A DNA stretch of 64,000 bases. Source: Micromonospora tulbaghiae. Lineage in GTDB: Bacteria; Actinomycetota; Actinomycetes; Mycobacteriales; Micromonosporaceae. The position numbers were made by a program, and so were the translations under genes. The DNA lies in assembly GCF_900091605.1 (NCBI RefSeq), contig NZ_FMCQ01000006.1, positions 171,940 to 235,939 of the forward strand. Reading direction: 5' to 3'. The notes beneath the pieces were generated by a model, which saw only the letters and a program-made list of their open reading frames with translations, was not told where the DNA came from and searched no databases. Positions 56,823 through 64,000 of this stretch are shown one piece after another; the stretch's first letter is position 1; the number at the start of each line of letters is the position of its first letter.

Positions 56823-57644
56823 CTAGTACGTTCCGTCGAGCTGACCGCGCAGCTTCGTCAGGGCCCGGGCCAGCAGCCGGGACACGTGCATCTGCGAGAC
56901 GCCGATCTGCTCGGCGATCTGCGACTGGGTCAGGTTGCCGTAGAAGCGCAGCGTGAGGATCTTCTGCTCGCGCTGGTCGAGCGTGGCGAGCGCCGGGCCG
57001 AGGGCCACCCGCATCTCGGCCAGCTCGAACTCGCCGTCCTCGCCGCCGAGCAGGTCACCCAGCTCGGTGGCCCGCTCGCCGTCGCCGGTGGGGGTGGACA
57101 GCGACACCGCGTTGTACGCGCGGGCGCCCTCCAGGCCCTCCAGCACCTCTTCCTCGGTGAGCTTGAGGTGGGCGGCGATGTCGGCGACCGTCGGCGAGCG
57201 GCCGAGCGTCTGCAGCAGCGTGCTGTTGGCGTCGGAGATCGCCAGGCGCAGCTCCTGGAGCCGGCGGGGCACCCGGATGTCCCAGGTGCGGTCGCGGAAG
57301 TGGCGCTTCAGCTCGCCGATGATGGTGGGGATGGCGTAGCCGGCGAAGTCGACGCCGCGCGACGGGTCGAACTTGTCGATCGCCTTGATCAGACCGATCG
57401 CGGCGGTCTGCGCCAGGTCGTCGTTGGGCTCGCCCCGGCCGCTGTAGCGGTGGGCCAGATGGTTCGCCAGTGGCAGCCACGCCTCGATGGCGCGGTCGCG
57501 CAGCGCGGGCCGGGACGGGTGGTCGGCGGGCAGCGCGGCCATCGCGGCTAGCAGGTCGGCTGCGCTGTCGGTGAGCGAGCGGGGGTCGAGCTTCGCGGCG
57601 GCGGCCGGCGTGGTCGCCGGGGCGCTGATCGTGGGAGCGGTCAT
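56823..57644 (-). CDS. SigB/SigF-type RNA polymerase sigma factor
   Basis: 273 aa group 3 sigma factor. Region 2: LPLANHLAHRYSGRGEPNDDLAQTAAIGLIKAIDKFDPSRGVDFAGYAIPTIIGELKRHFRDRTWDIRVPRRLQEL, the exact SigB/F pattern. Region 3: LKLTEEEVLEGLEGARAYNAVSLS. Region 4: LDQREQKILTLRFYGNLTQSQIAEQIGVSQMHVSRLLARAL, with the helix-turn-helix. Such factors drive stress or development and are usually held by an anti-sigma factor, but none is adjacent. The ATG 57644 start has GGAGG upstream; a GTG at 57671 is possible but adds only a non-conserved tail. Confidence 0.93.
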   Translation of the reverse strand: MTAPTISAPATTPAAAAKLDPRSLTDSAADLLAAMAALPADHPSRPALRDRAIEAWLPLANHLAHRYSGRGEPNDDLAQTAAIGLIKAIDKFDPSRGVDFAGYAIPTIIGELKRHFRDRTWDIRVPRRLQELRLAISDANSTLLQTLGRSPTVADIAAHLKLTEEEVLEGLEGARAYNAVSLSTPTGDGERATELGDLLGGEDGEFELAEMRVALGPALATLDQREQKILTLRFYGNLTQSQIAEQIGVSQMHVSRLLARALTKLRGQLDGTY

Positions 57645-57977
57645 GGGTGGTCCTCCCTGCACCTCGTCCACGGAAGAAAAAAGACGTGACGCTTAGGTTT
57701 AGGTGTCGGTCGTACGTTCGGAAGCCACCATAGCCCGATCGTGCTGCGGAAATCTAGCCGAAAGTACGATGTACTTAAGGTGTAAGCAGCCACGAAAGGC
57801 GTGAGGCGGGCGATATCTCGCTCGGCAGGGTGGCGAGCGGCGTCGACCGGTCGGCCCCGGTCCTACCCCGGCCGGTCAACGTGGAATCCGACAGGTGGCC
57901 GAAGTGTCGCCTTTCTGTCGTTGTCCCGCCGACGGGACCGCCCGTACCGTCCGTAGCGACACGTCAACGGAGGCACC
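57645..57977. other. 333-bp divergent intergenic region
   Basis: Between the sigma factor gene (-) and the acetoacetate-decarboxylase-like gene (+). It is relatively AT-rich around 57665-57790 (TAGGTTTAGG, AAATCTAG, ACTTAAGG), so it likely holds the sigma factor promoter. I found no repeat, hairpin or recognisable operator. Confidence 0.4.
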
Positions 57978-58715
57978 GTGCTGGATCCCGCCGCGCCGCA
58001 ACTCGTCATCAACGCCCGGACGCTGCTGTTCAGCTGGCTCCCGGCGGATCCCGGCGCGGTCGACACGCTGCTGCCCGCCGGTTTGCGCCCGCACCCGCAG
58101 CGGCAGGTGTTCGTCAACCAGTACGTGGTCGACGACGAGACGCAGACCTCCGGCTTCGGGGCGTACTCGCTCACCTACGTCGGTGTCTCACTGGCGGACA
58201 TGGACCCGCCCGACGGCGAGACGCCCGGTGGCTGGTGGACGCACTACTTCTCCTCCAGTGAGCGGGTCCGGCGGTACGCCGCCGCGCGGGGCGCGCCGGC
58301 CGCCGCCGGGGAGACCCGCCTCGACCTGCGAGGTGATCAGCTCACCGCCGAGACCCGGGCCGCCGACGGCACGCTGCTGATCCGGGTCACCGCCCGGGTC
58401 GGGTACACCGGCACCGAGGCGCACAACGGCCACCACCGCTACCTCACCCGCAGCGACGGTGAGCTGATCGTCACCGACTACCCGTACGTGGCCGAGCCGG
58501 TGTCACCGTTCGAGGTCGAGTCGGTGGAGTTCCCGGCCCGGGAGCACCCGGTCCACGCGCTGCGTCCGGCCAACCCGCTGCACGTGTGCTGGGGCTTCTA
58601 CTCACCGCGCGTGTCGTTCGCGTACCCGGCCCGCCCGAACGTGCCGGACGAGGTGTCAGACCTTCACCAGGTGCCCGCCCGCCGGGCACGCAGCGGCCTG
58701 CCGTCCGGGTCGTAG
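57978..58715 (+). CDS. Acetoacetate-decarboxylase-like protein
   Basis: 245 aa. Resembles the acetoacetate decarboxylase (ADC) beta-barrel superfamily: LVINARTLLFSWLPADPGAVDTLLPAGLRPHPQRQVFVNQYVVDDE at the start, GFGAYSLTYVGVSLADMDPPDGETPGGWWTHYF, and ANPLHVCWGFYSPRVSFAYP near the end. The catalytic Lys of true decarboxylases is not obvious, so another activity or a non-enzymatic role is possible. The GTG start has GGAGG close upstream. The last 52 bp overlap the convergent phospholipase D gene. Confidence 0.75.
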   Translation: MLDPAAPQLVINARTLLFSWLPADPGAVDTLLPAGLRPHPQRQVFVNQYVVDDETQTSGFGAYSLTYVGVSLADMDPPDGETPGGWWTHYFSSSERVRRYAAARGAPAAAGETRLDLRGDQLTAETRAADGTLLIRVTARVGYTGTEAHNGHHRYLTRSDGELIVTDYPYVAEPVSPFEVESVEFPAREHPVHALRPANPLHVCWGFYSPRVSFAYPARPNVPDEVSDLHQVPARRARSGLPSGS

Positions 58716-60253
58716 ACCAGCCGGTACGCGGGCAGCGCCCAGAGCCGCGTACGCCAGGGCAACCGCTCCGGGCGGTGCGGCCGCAACCGGCCCGGCGGAC
58801 GGGGACCGGCCCGGCCCCCGGCGTGCCAGCGGTCCAGCTCGTCGGCCGCCGCGGTGACCGCCGCCACCGCGTCCGCCGGGTCCAGCAGGTCGTCGTCCTG
58901 CGCGCCGCCGGGATCGCGGTCCAGGTGCTCGCGCCACAGCCGCAGCCGCAGGTCGCGGGCGAACACGCGGGCGCCGTCGCCCAGCCCGGCCGGATCGGCC
59001 GGCGCCCGCTCGTCACGGGTGTCGTCGAGCACCGCGCAGGACAGCTCGCTGTCGTGCGTCCAGGACCGGCGGTTGAAGTTGTCGCTGCCCACGCTGGCCC
59101 AGACGTCGTCCACCACGCAGACCTTCGCGTGCACGTACACCGGCGTGCCGTCGTGGTTCTCCACGTCGAACACGTGCACCCGCTCCGGCGCGGCCCGGTG
59201 GCACAGCGACAGCGCCTGCTCCCGGCCGACCATGTTCGGCGGCAGCGCGAGCCGGCCGTCCACGTCCGGGTGCCGGGGGACGACCGCCACCAGGTGCAGG
59301 TCCGGGTGCTCGTGCAGCGCCTGCGCGAACAGCTCCGCCACCTCGGTCGACCAGAGGTACTGGTCCTCCAGATAGATCAGCCGCCGGGCCCGGCGTACGG
59401 CCTTGGTGTAGCCGCGGGCCACCGTGCGCTCGCCGTCCGGGGCGAACGAGTAGCGGGGCCGCACGGCCGGGTAGGTGCGCAGCACCTGCACGTGGTGCGG
59501 CCCGCATGGCGGCGGGTCGGCGGGCTGCTCGGGCAGCGGGTCCGGGCGCAGGTCCGAGCCGCGCAGCCGGTCCCGCAGGTATGCCATCGGGTTCTCCGAG
59601 TCCAGCGGCATCGGATCGGTCCACCGCTCCCGGAACGTGGTGTCGAGCGCGCCGACCACCGGCCCGCGTACCGCCAGCTGCACGTCGTGCCAGGGCGGTG
59701 TGGGGCCGTACCGGGGGGACATGCCGACCGGCTGCGGGTCGCCGGAGTGACCGGCGTCGTCGCGGCGGCTGTGGCACAGGTCGATCCCGCCGGCGAACGC
59801 GATGTCGCGGCTCGGGTCGCCGGGCCGGCGCAGCACCACGAGCTTCTGGTGGTGCGAGCCGCCGCGCCGGACCCGCTGGTCGAGCAGCACCTCGCCGCCG
59901 GCCGCGCGGATCGCCTCGCTGAGGTCGCGGTTCTCCGACTCGCTGTAGGAGAGCGTGTCGAGGTGGGAGCGCCAGACCAGCCCTTTGACGATCACGCCGC
60001 GCTGGGCGGCCTGGGCGAACAACTGCGCCACCGTCGGGCCGTCCGGGCGCAGCCGCTCGTCCGGGTCACCACGCCAGTCGGTGAAGAACAGGTGGTCGCC
60101 CGCCGAGAGTGACTCCACTTCGCTGACCAGGCGGTCGAAGTACGCGGCACCGTGAATCAGCGGCTCGGCGAGGTTTCCATCGGTCCAGACGGGTAATTCA
60201 GAGCCCGGGTTGGCGCGTTCCTGTGCGGTGAGGAACCAGTCCCGCAGAGTCAC
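58664..60253 (-). CDS. Phospholipase D family protein
   Basis: 529 aa. Two HKD-type motifs define the pseudo-dimeric active site. The second is intact (VYVHAKVCVVDDVWASVGSDNFNRRS). The first (GSHHQKLVVLRRPGDPSRDIAFAGGIDL) has the His and Lys but Arg where the Asp of HxKxxxxD would be, so it is degenerate or bulged. The family includes phospholipases, cardiolipin synthases and nucleases; this type usually hydrolyses or transfers phospholipid headgroups. No signal peptide is seen, so it is probably cytoplasmic or peripheral. Confidence 0.9.
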   Translation of the reverse strand: MTLRDWFLTAQERANPGSELPVWTDGNLAEPLIHGAAYFDRLVSEVESLSAGDHLFFTDWRGDPDERLRPDGPTVAQLFAQAAQRGVIVKGLVWRSHLDTLSYSESENRDLSEAIRAAGGEVLLDQRVRRGGSHHQKLVVLRRPGDPSRDIAFAGGIDLCHSRRDDAGHSGDPQPVGMSPRYGPTPPWHDVQLAVRGPVVGALDTTFRERWTDPMPLDSENPMAYLRDRLRGSDLRPDPLPEQPADPPPCGPHHVQVLRTYPAVRPRYSFAPDGERTVARGYTKAVRRARRLIYLEDQYLWSTEVAELFAQALHEHPDLHLVAVVPRHPDVDGRLALPPNMVGREQALSLCHRAAPERVHVFDVENHDGTPVYVHAKVCVVDDVWASVGSDNFNRRSWTHDSELSCAVLDDTRDERAPADPAGLGDGARVFARDLRLRLWREHLDRDPGGAQDDDLLDPADAVAAVTAAADELDRWHAGGRAGPRPPGRLRPHRPERLPWRTRLWALPAYRLVYDPDGRPLRARRAGTW

Positions 60254-60393
60254 GTTCCACCCCCCGAGGTCGACGACGTCCTCACACGGTAGGACCCCCG
60301 GCAGGGCCCCGCACGTCGAGCAGCAGGTCGGCGTCGGTGCGCGCGTCAGGGGTGCGCCGGACCCCTGGACCGCGAAACCGAGGAGGCACCGAC

Positions 60394-60522
60394 ATGCCCG
60401 CCGAGACGACGAACACCGTGACCGACGACCGCGACCAGGCGGTGGAGGGGGAGCGGGGTGCGCTGGTGGCGGTCCTGTTGATGGTGATCCTCGGGGTGGC
60501 CGGGATCTTCGCCGTCTCCTGA
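60394..60522 (+). CDS. Small single-pass membrane protein, unknown function
   Basis: 42 aa. A Thr/Glu/Asp-rich cytoplasmic head (MPAETTNTVTDDRDQAVEGE) is followed by one membrane helix ALVAVLLMVILGVAGIFAV ending at the C-terminus. AGGAGG eight bases before the ATG argues for a real gene; a longer frame starts at 60337 but lacks a ribosome site. No family recognised. It is followed by a hairpin and the convergent pirin gene. Confidence 0.65.
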   Translation: MPAETTNTVTDDRDQAVEGERGALVAVLLMVILGVAGIFAVS

Positions 60523-60532
60523 GGCCGCGGCC

Positions 60533-60558
60533 GGGCGCCCCGGCGAACCGGGGCGCCC
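60533..60558. terminator. Hairpin between convergent small-protein and pirin genes
   Basis: 11-bp perfect stem GGGCGCCCCGG / CCGGGGCGCCC with a stable CGAA tetraloop, 10 bp past the small-protein stop. Confidence 0.6.
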
Positions 60559-60566
60559 GTAGCAGG

Positions 60567-61553
60567 TCAGGGGCGGTCGCCCTGGCCGTCGCTGTGCGGC
60601 ACCCGCCCGGTCGGGATCACCCCGAGCCGGCCGGCCTGGAAGTCCTCGACCGCCTGGATCAGCTCGGCCCGCGTGTTCATCACGAACGGACCGTAGTGGG
60701 CCACCGGCTCGCGGATCGGCTGGCCGCCCATCAGGTAGAGCTCCAGCGCCGGGGCGTTGGAGTCCTGCGTCCGGTCGGCGGTGATCCGCAGCGCCTCACC
60801 GGGCCCGTGCACGGCGAGCTGGCCGAGCTGGATCGGCCGCCGGTCGGTCCCGACCGTGCCTCGGCCGGCCAGCACGTACACCAGCGCGTTGAAGTCCGAC
60901 CGCCACGGCAGGCTCAGCTCGGCGCCGGGCTGCAACGTGACGTGCGCGATGGTGATCGGCGTGTGCGTCGAGCCCGGACCCTGGTGCCCGGCGACCTCGC
61001 CGGCGATGACCCGGATCAGGCCGCCGCCGTCGGGCGTGGTCAGCAGCGCCGACTCCCGGCCGCGGATGTCCTGGTAGCGGGGCGCGCTCATCTTGGCCAC
61101 CCGGGGCAGGTTGACCCAGAGCTGGAGGCCGTGGAACAGCCCGCCGCTCATCACCAGGTGCTCCGGCGGGGCCTCGATGTGCAACAGGCCACTGCCTGCC
61201 GTCATCCACTGGGTGTCGCCGTCGGTGATGGTGCCGCCGCCACCGGTCGAGTCCTGGTGGTCCATGATCCCGTCGATCATGTAGGTCACGGTCTCGAAGC
61301 CGCGGTGCGGGTGCCAGGAGGTGCCCTTCGGCTCGCCCGGCGCGTAGTCCACCTCGCCCATCTGGTCGAGGTGGATGAACGGGTCCAGCTCGGTCATCGG
61401 CACCCCGGCGAAGGCCCGGCGGACCGGGAAGCCCTCGCCCTCGTAGCCGCTGGGCGCGGTGGTGACCCGGCGGACCGCACGGTATTCGGTCGCCTCGCCG
61501 AGCTTCGGCAGGCGGGGCAGGACGAGGACGTCGTCGACGGTGATCGCGGGCAT
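60567..61553 (-). CDS. Pirin-family protein
   Basis: 328 aa double cupin. N-terminal cupin: MTELDPFIHLDQMGEV and GTSWHPHRGFETVTYMIDGIMDHQDS, with the His ligands (HPHRGFET, HxD) that bind iron in pirins, and LHIEAPP. The C-terminal cupin follows. Pirins act as redox-sensitive regulators or quercetinase-like enzymes; which applies here is unknown. The frame is open further upstream, but ATG 61553 begins the family N-terminus. It starts 11 bp after the MarR stop, so the two genes are one operon. Confidence 0.9.
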   Translation of the reverse strand: MPAITVDDVLVLPRLPKLGEATEYRAVRRVTTAPSGYEGEGFPVRRAFAGVPMTELDPFIHLDQMGEVDYAPGEPKGTSWHPHRGFETVTYMIDGIMDHQDSTGGGGTITDGDTQWMTAGSGLLHIEAPPEHLVMSGGLFHGLQLWVNLPRVAKMSAPRYQDIRGRESALLTTPDGGGLIRVIAGEVAGHQGPGSTHTPITIAHVTLQPGAELSLPWRSDFNALVYVLAGRGTVGTDRRPIQLGQLAVHGPGEALRITADRTQDSNAPALELYLMGGQPIREPVAHYGPFVMNTRAELIQAVEDFQAGRLGVIPTGRVPHSDGQGDRP

Positions 61554-61564
61554 CGCGGGACTCC

Positions 61565-62047
61565 TTACTTGTCGGCCGGGGTGGACGACGCGGTGCGGTC
61601 GGCGCGCAGGCGCCGGCCGAGCCGCTCGAAGACCCGGGTGAGGCAGGCGACCTCGGCGTCGTCGAGGTCGTCGATCAGGTGGGCGCGCACGGAGCGCAGG
61701 TGGTGCGGCGCGGCCTCGCGCAGGGCGAGCAGGCCGGCCGCGGTGAGCACGGCCTCGCTGCCGCGCCGGTCGGCCGGACACGCCTCCTTCGCCACCAGGC
61801 CGCGCTTGCGCATCGTGGCGACCTGGTAGGTCAGTCGGCTCGGTGAGAACACCAGCCGGTCGGCCAGCTCACCCATGCGCAGCCGCTGACCGGGTGCCTC
61901 GGAGAGCAGCACCAGCACGTGGTAGTCGGCGAAGCTCAGGTCGCTGTCGGCGCGCAGGTCGTCCTCGAGCTGGGTGAACAGCCGCTGGCTCGACTCGATG
62001 TACGCGCGCCAACAGGCCATTCGCTCCGCGTCCAGGCTCTCCGTCAT
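61565..62047 (-). CDS. MarR-family transcriptional regulator
   Basis: 160 aa. Winged helix-turn-helix in the middle: LSFADYHVLVLLSEAPGQRLRMGELADRLVFSPSRLTYQVATMRKRGLVAKEACPADRRGSEAVLTAAG, with the D-R-R wing typical of MarR. It lies upstream of the pirin gene in one operon. An AT-rich palindrome (62066-62082) upstream of its start is the likely operator; a similar sequence precedes the divergent DUF1684 gene. Many MarR proteins respond to phenolics or oxidants; the ligand is unknown. Confidence 0.92.
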   Translation of the reverse strand: MTESLDAERMACWRAYIESSQRLFTQLEDDLRADSDLSFADYHVLVLLSEAPGQRLRMGELADRLVFSPSRLTYQVATMRKRGLVAKEACPADRRGSEAVLTAAGLLALREAAPHHLRSVRAHLIDDLDDAEVACLTRVFERLGRRLRADRTASSTPADK

Positions 62048-62065
62048 GGCCCCGAGAGTAGCACT

Positions 62066-62082
62066 ATTTAAAATTTTAACAA
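62066..62082. promoter_or_regulatory. AT-rich operator candidate, copy 1
   Basis: ATTTAAAATTTTAACAA, including the palindrome TTAAAATTTTAA (62068-62079), 19 bp upstream of the MarR start. Strikingly AT-rich for this genome. Confidence 0.5.
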
Positions 62083-62121
62083 GGGTGTCTGCCGTGGGTG
62101 GGTTCGCTAGACCGCAGTCTT

Positions 62122-62138
62122 ATTAGAAGTTTGAACGT
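62122..62138. promoter_or_regulatory. AT-rich operator candidate, copy 2
   Basis: ATTAGAAGTTTGAACGT, matching 11 of 17 bases of copy 1. It lies 23 bp upstream of the DUF1684 start, so the MarR protein may control both divergent transcripts. Confidence 0.35.
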
Positions 62139-62160
62139 ATGACCCGGCTAGGGTCGGGGG

Positions 62161-62745
62161 ATGGGCGATCTCGACCTGCTCGACTGGCGGGAGCGGGTGG
62201 CCCGGCTCTACCTGTCCGACCTCGACCTGACCGGGTTCCGGGCCGCGCGCGACGAACTGTTCCGCACCCACCCGAGCAGCCCGGTGCCGCCCGCCGACCG
62301 GGCCGGCTTCACCGGGCTGCGCTGGTACCCGCCCGACCCGTCGGCCGTGGTGGAGGCACCGCTGCGCCCCGCTTCCGGGGAGCTGCGCATCGACACCGGC
62401 GGCCCGGACGGGGTGGTCGCCTACCGGCGCGCGGCAGTCGCCGAGACGCCGTGGGGACCGCTCACGCTGTGGTGGATCGAGGCGTACGGGGGCGGACTGT
62501 TCCTGCCGCTGCGCGACGCCACCTGTGGCGACGGCTCGTACGGCGGGGGCCGGTATCTCACCGACACCGTCAAGGGCACGTTCGGTCGCGGCCTGACCGT
62601 GCTGGCCGGCGACCGGGTCCGGCTGGACCCCAACTACCTCTACAACCCCAGCTGCGCGTACGACGACAGGTGGGCCTGCCCGCTGGCCCCGCCGGAGAAC
62701 CGGGTGGACGTGCCGCTGCGCGCCGGTGAGCGGGCGTACCACTGA
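62161..62745 (+). CDS. DUF1684-family protein
   Basis: 194 aa. The DUF1684 pattern is clear: RVARLYLSDLDLTGFRAARDELFRTHPSSPVPPADRAGFTGLRWYPPDP near the start, FLPLRDATCGDGSYGGGRYL in the middle and DPNYLYNPSCAYDDRWACPLAPPENRVDVPLRAGE at the end, with the conserved FxDxTxGxxxYxGGRYL and YNPxCAY elements. No biochemical role is established for the family. It is cytoplasmic. It is divergent from the MarR-pirin operon. A hairpin follows. Confidence 0.88.
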   Translation: MGDLDLLDWRERVARLYLSDLDLTGFRAARDELFRTHPSSPVPPADRAGFTGLRWYPPDPSAVVEAPLRPASGELRIDTGGPDGVVAYRRAAVAETPWGPLTLWWIEAYGGGLFLPLRDATCGDGSYGGGRYLTDTVKGTFGRGLTVLAGDRVRLDPNYLYNPSCAYDDRWACPLAPPENRVDVPLRAGERAYH

Positions 62746-62750
62746 CGCGG

Positions 62751-62781
62751 CGAGGGAGGACCCAGGCTGGGCCCTCCCTCG
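62751..62781. terminator. Convergent terminator hairpin
   Basis: CGAGGGAGG / CCTCCCTCG stem of 9 bp, extended by CCC/GGG across one mismatch around an AGGCT loop. It lies between the convergent DUF1684 and general-stress genes. Confidence 0.55.
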
Positions 62782-62798
62782 ATGTCGCGTACCGCCGG

Positions 62799-63386
62799 TC
62801 AGCGGGCGGTGGCGCCGGTCGGTGTCAGGTGCATCCGGCTGAGCAGCTGCTGGGCCTGACCGGCCAGCTCCGCGTCCACCGTGACCGCGTACTGGGCGGC
62901 CCGCAGCGAACTCGCAGACGTGAAGTCACGCTGCCCACCGCTCATGGCGTGCGCGACCGCGCCGAACACAGCACCCCAGATCGCGCCGATCACCAGCCCG
63001 ACCAGGATCACCGCCAGCCAGTTGCCCGCGGTGAAGATGCCGAACAGCAACCCGATGAACAGACCGAACCAGGCGCCGGTGCCGGCCCCGAGCAGGGCCG
63101 CCCGGCCCGTGGTGAGCCGTCCCATCACGGTCTCCACGAGTGTGAGGTCCGTACCGACGATCGAGGTACGTTCCACCGGGAACCTGTTGTCGGCCAGATA
63201 GTCCACCACGCGCTGGGCGGACGGATAGTCCGGATACGAACCGATCGTGACGGTAGTGGCCCCGGCCTGCGGGCCGTGCCCGTCCCCGCTCGGCGGCGTC
63301 GGGCGACCGCCCGGGCCGGACGGGAGGTTGTCGCTGCCCGGCATTCCGGGCTGCCAGGCCGCGGTCGGAGTCGAGGGTCTGGTCAT
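62799..63386 (-). CDS. General-stress-protein-like membrane protein (GSP17M domain)
   Basis: 195 aa. A Pro/Gly-rich head of about 45 residues precedes the domain ATTVTIGSYPDYPSAQRVVDYLADNRFPVERTSIVGTDLTLVE, the start of the Bacillus YflT/general-stress 17M-type family. A hydrophobic, Gly-rich stretch (LLGAGTGAWFGLFIGLLFGIF and LAVILVGLVIGAIWGAVFGAV) follows and probably makes two membrane helices. Function unknown beyond stress association in Bacillus. ATG 63386 is preferred to 63392 since GGAGG then has normal spacing. Confidence 0.78.
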   Translation of the reverse strand: MTRPSTPTAAWQPGMPGSDNLPSGPGGRPTPPSGDGHGPQAGATTVTIGSYPDYPSAQRVVDYLADNRFPVERTSIVGTDLTLVETVMGRLTTGRAALLGAGTGAWFGLFIGLLFGIFTAGNWLAVILVGLVIGAIWGAVFGAVAHAMSGGQRDFTSASSLRAAQYAVTVDAELAGQAQQLLSRMHLTPTGATAR

Positions 63387-63497
63387 GAGCATCCTCCTTC
63401 GTCAACCCGCCGCGTTCCCGCCGCCGGGCAGCGGTAACGCGCCGACCGGGACCGATGTGGCCAGGCATGGTGGCACCCGGGCCGGGTAGCCACAGTC

Positions 63498-64000
63498 GTG
63501 CCGACCCGACGGATCAGCGAGCACGGGTTCCTCGCCGACGGGCGCAGCGCCGCCCTGGTCGACCGGGACGGCGCGGTCAACTGGTGGTGCCCGCCCCGGT
63601 TCGACGCGCCGTCGGTGTTCGGGCGCCTGCTCGACGAGGACGCCGGCCACTGGAGCATCCGTCCCGAGGGCCCGGCCACCAGCAGCCGGTCCTACCTGGA
63701 CGACACGCTGGTGCTGCGTACCGTCTTCACCACGGCGACCGGCACGGTCGCCGTCACCGACGCGCTGGCGCTGGAGCCCGGCGCGCGCGGTCACGACATC
63801 GGGATGCGCTCGCCGCGGGTGCTCGCCCGGCTGGTCGAAGGGCTGACCGGCGAGGTGCCGATGCGCGTCGAGTACGCGCCGCGTTTCGAGTACGGCCGGG
63901 TCGGCGCCTACCTCACCGAACGTGACGGGGTGGTGGCCGCCACGGCCGGCGCCTGCCGGCTGGAGTTGCGCGCCGACGTCCCGCTGACCATCGCCGAGGG
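63498..64000 (+). CDS. Glycoside hydrolase family 15 (trehalase/glucoamylase-like), 3' end outside window
   Basis: Open frame from GTG 63498 to the window end, 167 codons, no stop. The N-terminal domain reads RRISEHGFLADGRSAALVDRDGAVNWWCPPRFDAPSVFGRLLDEDAGHW, the typical start of bacterial GH15 proteins (DGAVxWxCxPRFDxxxxFxxLL). Then VLRTVFTTATGTVAVTDAL and GEVPMRVEYAPRFEYGRV follow as in this group. The (alpha/alpha)6 catalytic barrel lies beyond the window. Mycobacterial relatives are trehalases (TreH); glucoamylase or dextranase activity is also possible. The start could not be checked against a ribosome site with confidence. Confidence 0.85.
   Translation, partial: MPTRRISEHGFLADGRSAALVDRDGAVNWWCPPRFDAPSVFGRLLDEDAGHWSIRPEGPATSSRSYLDDTLVLRTVFTTATGTVAVTDALALEPGARGHDIGMRSPRVLARLVEGLTGEVPMRVEYAPRFEYGRVGAYLTERDGVVAATAGACRLELRADVPLTIAE

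Overview
The window is chromosomal DNA of a high-GC actinomycete (third codon positions are almost all G or C). The best guess is Micromonosporaceae, probably Micromonospora or a close relative. This rests on two F420/LLM-type oxidoreductases, a five-helix-type sdhCAB operon, an IdeR/DmdR-type iron box, a CebR-type box in front of a cellulase, a class F sortase, and dispersed GATC-ended palindromic repeats. The genus is an inference. I saw no tRNA, rRNA, CRISPR array, prophage or transposase.

Bases 1-11,800 hold an acyl-CoA catabolic region: a truncated hydratase/3-hydroxyacyl-CoA dehydrogenase fusion, an HxlR regulator divergent from an imine-reductase-like dehydrogenase, two acyl-CoA dehydrogenases, an aldehyde dehydrogenase, a GntR/FCD regulator, and a tight operon of crotonase, alpha-methylacyl-CoA-racemase-type enzyme, LLM flavin oxidoreductase and acyl-CoA dehydrogenase closed by a TetR gene. 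A 19-bp sequence is shared, with two mismatches, by the two divergent promoters next to the GntR gene, which suggests one regulon. Bases 11,900-16,300 are sdhCAB with a divergent LysR gene. HrpA helicase follows (16,420-20,415), then a cytidine-deaminase-like enzyme, a YciI protein and a MerR regulator.

Bases 22,400-26,600 are an iron-siderophore ABC importer behind an iron box. It converges on a manganese/redox block (26,600-30,550): an NRAMP transporter, a small membrane protein, a Mn-catalase and a sensor kinase on one strand, with a NarL-type response regulator divergent. Bases 30,700-45,600 carry mostly housekeeping and conserved actinobacterial genes: a Ski2-like helicase, trmB, a secreted protein with a class F sortase, a heme-oxygenase-like monooxygenase, exonuclease III, a PAC2 protein, a lysozyme-like protein, an EcsC protein, an SGNH lipoprotein, gabD and a second LLM oxidoreductase.

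Bases 45,600-64,000 carry a Na+/H+ antiporter coupled to a UBP zinc finger, GNAT, MFS, DinB and SMR genes, a modular GH9 cellulase, a PP2C phosphatase, HrpB, a SigB/SigF-type sigma factor, an acetoacetate-decarboxylase-like protein, a phospholipase D, a MarR-pirin pair, a DUF1684 protein, a general-stress protein and the start of a GH15 gene cut by the window end. Many convergent gene ends carry perfect GC-rich hairpins.

No obviously new defence or biosynthetic system is visible. The best candidates for something undescribed are the racemase/LLM/dehydrogenase regulon, the two-component system linked to Mn-catalase and NRAMP, the orphan double operator at 49,470-49,506, and the palindromic repeat families.
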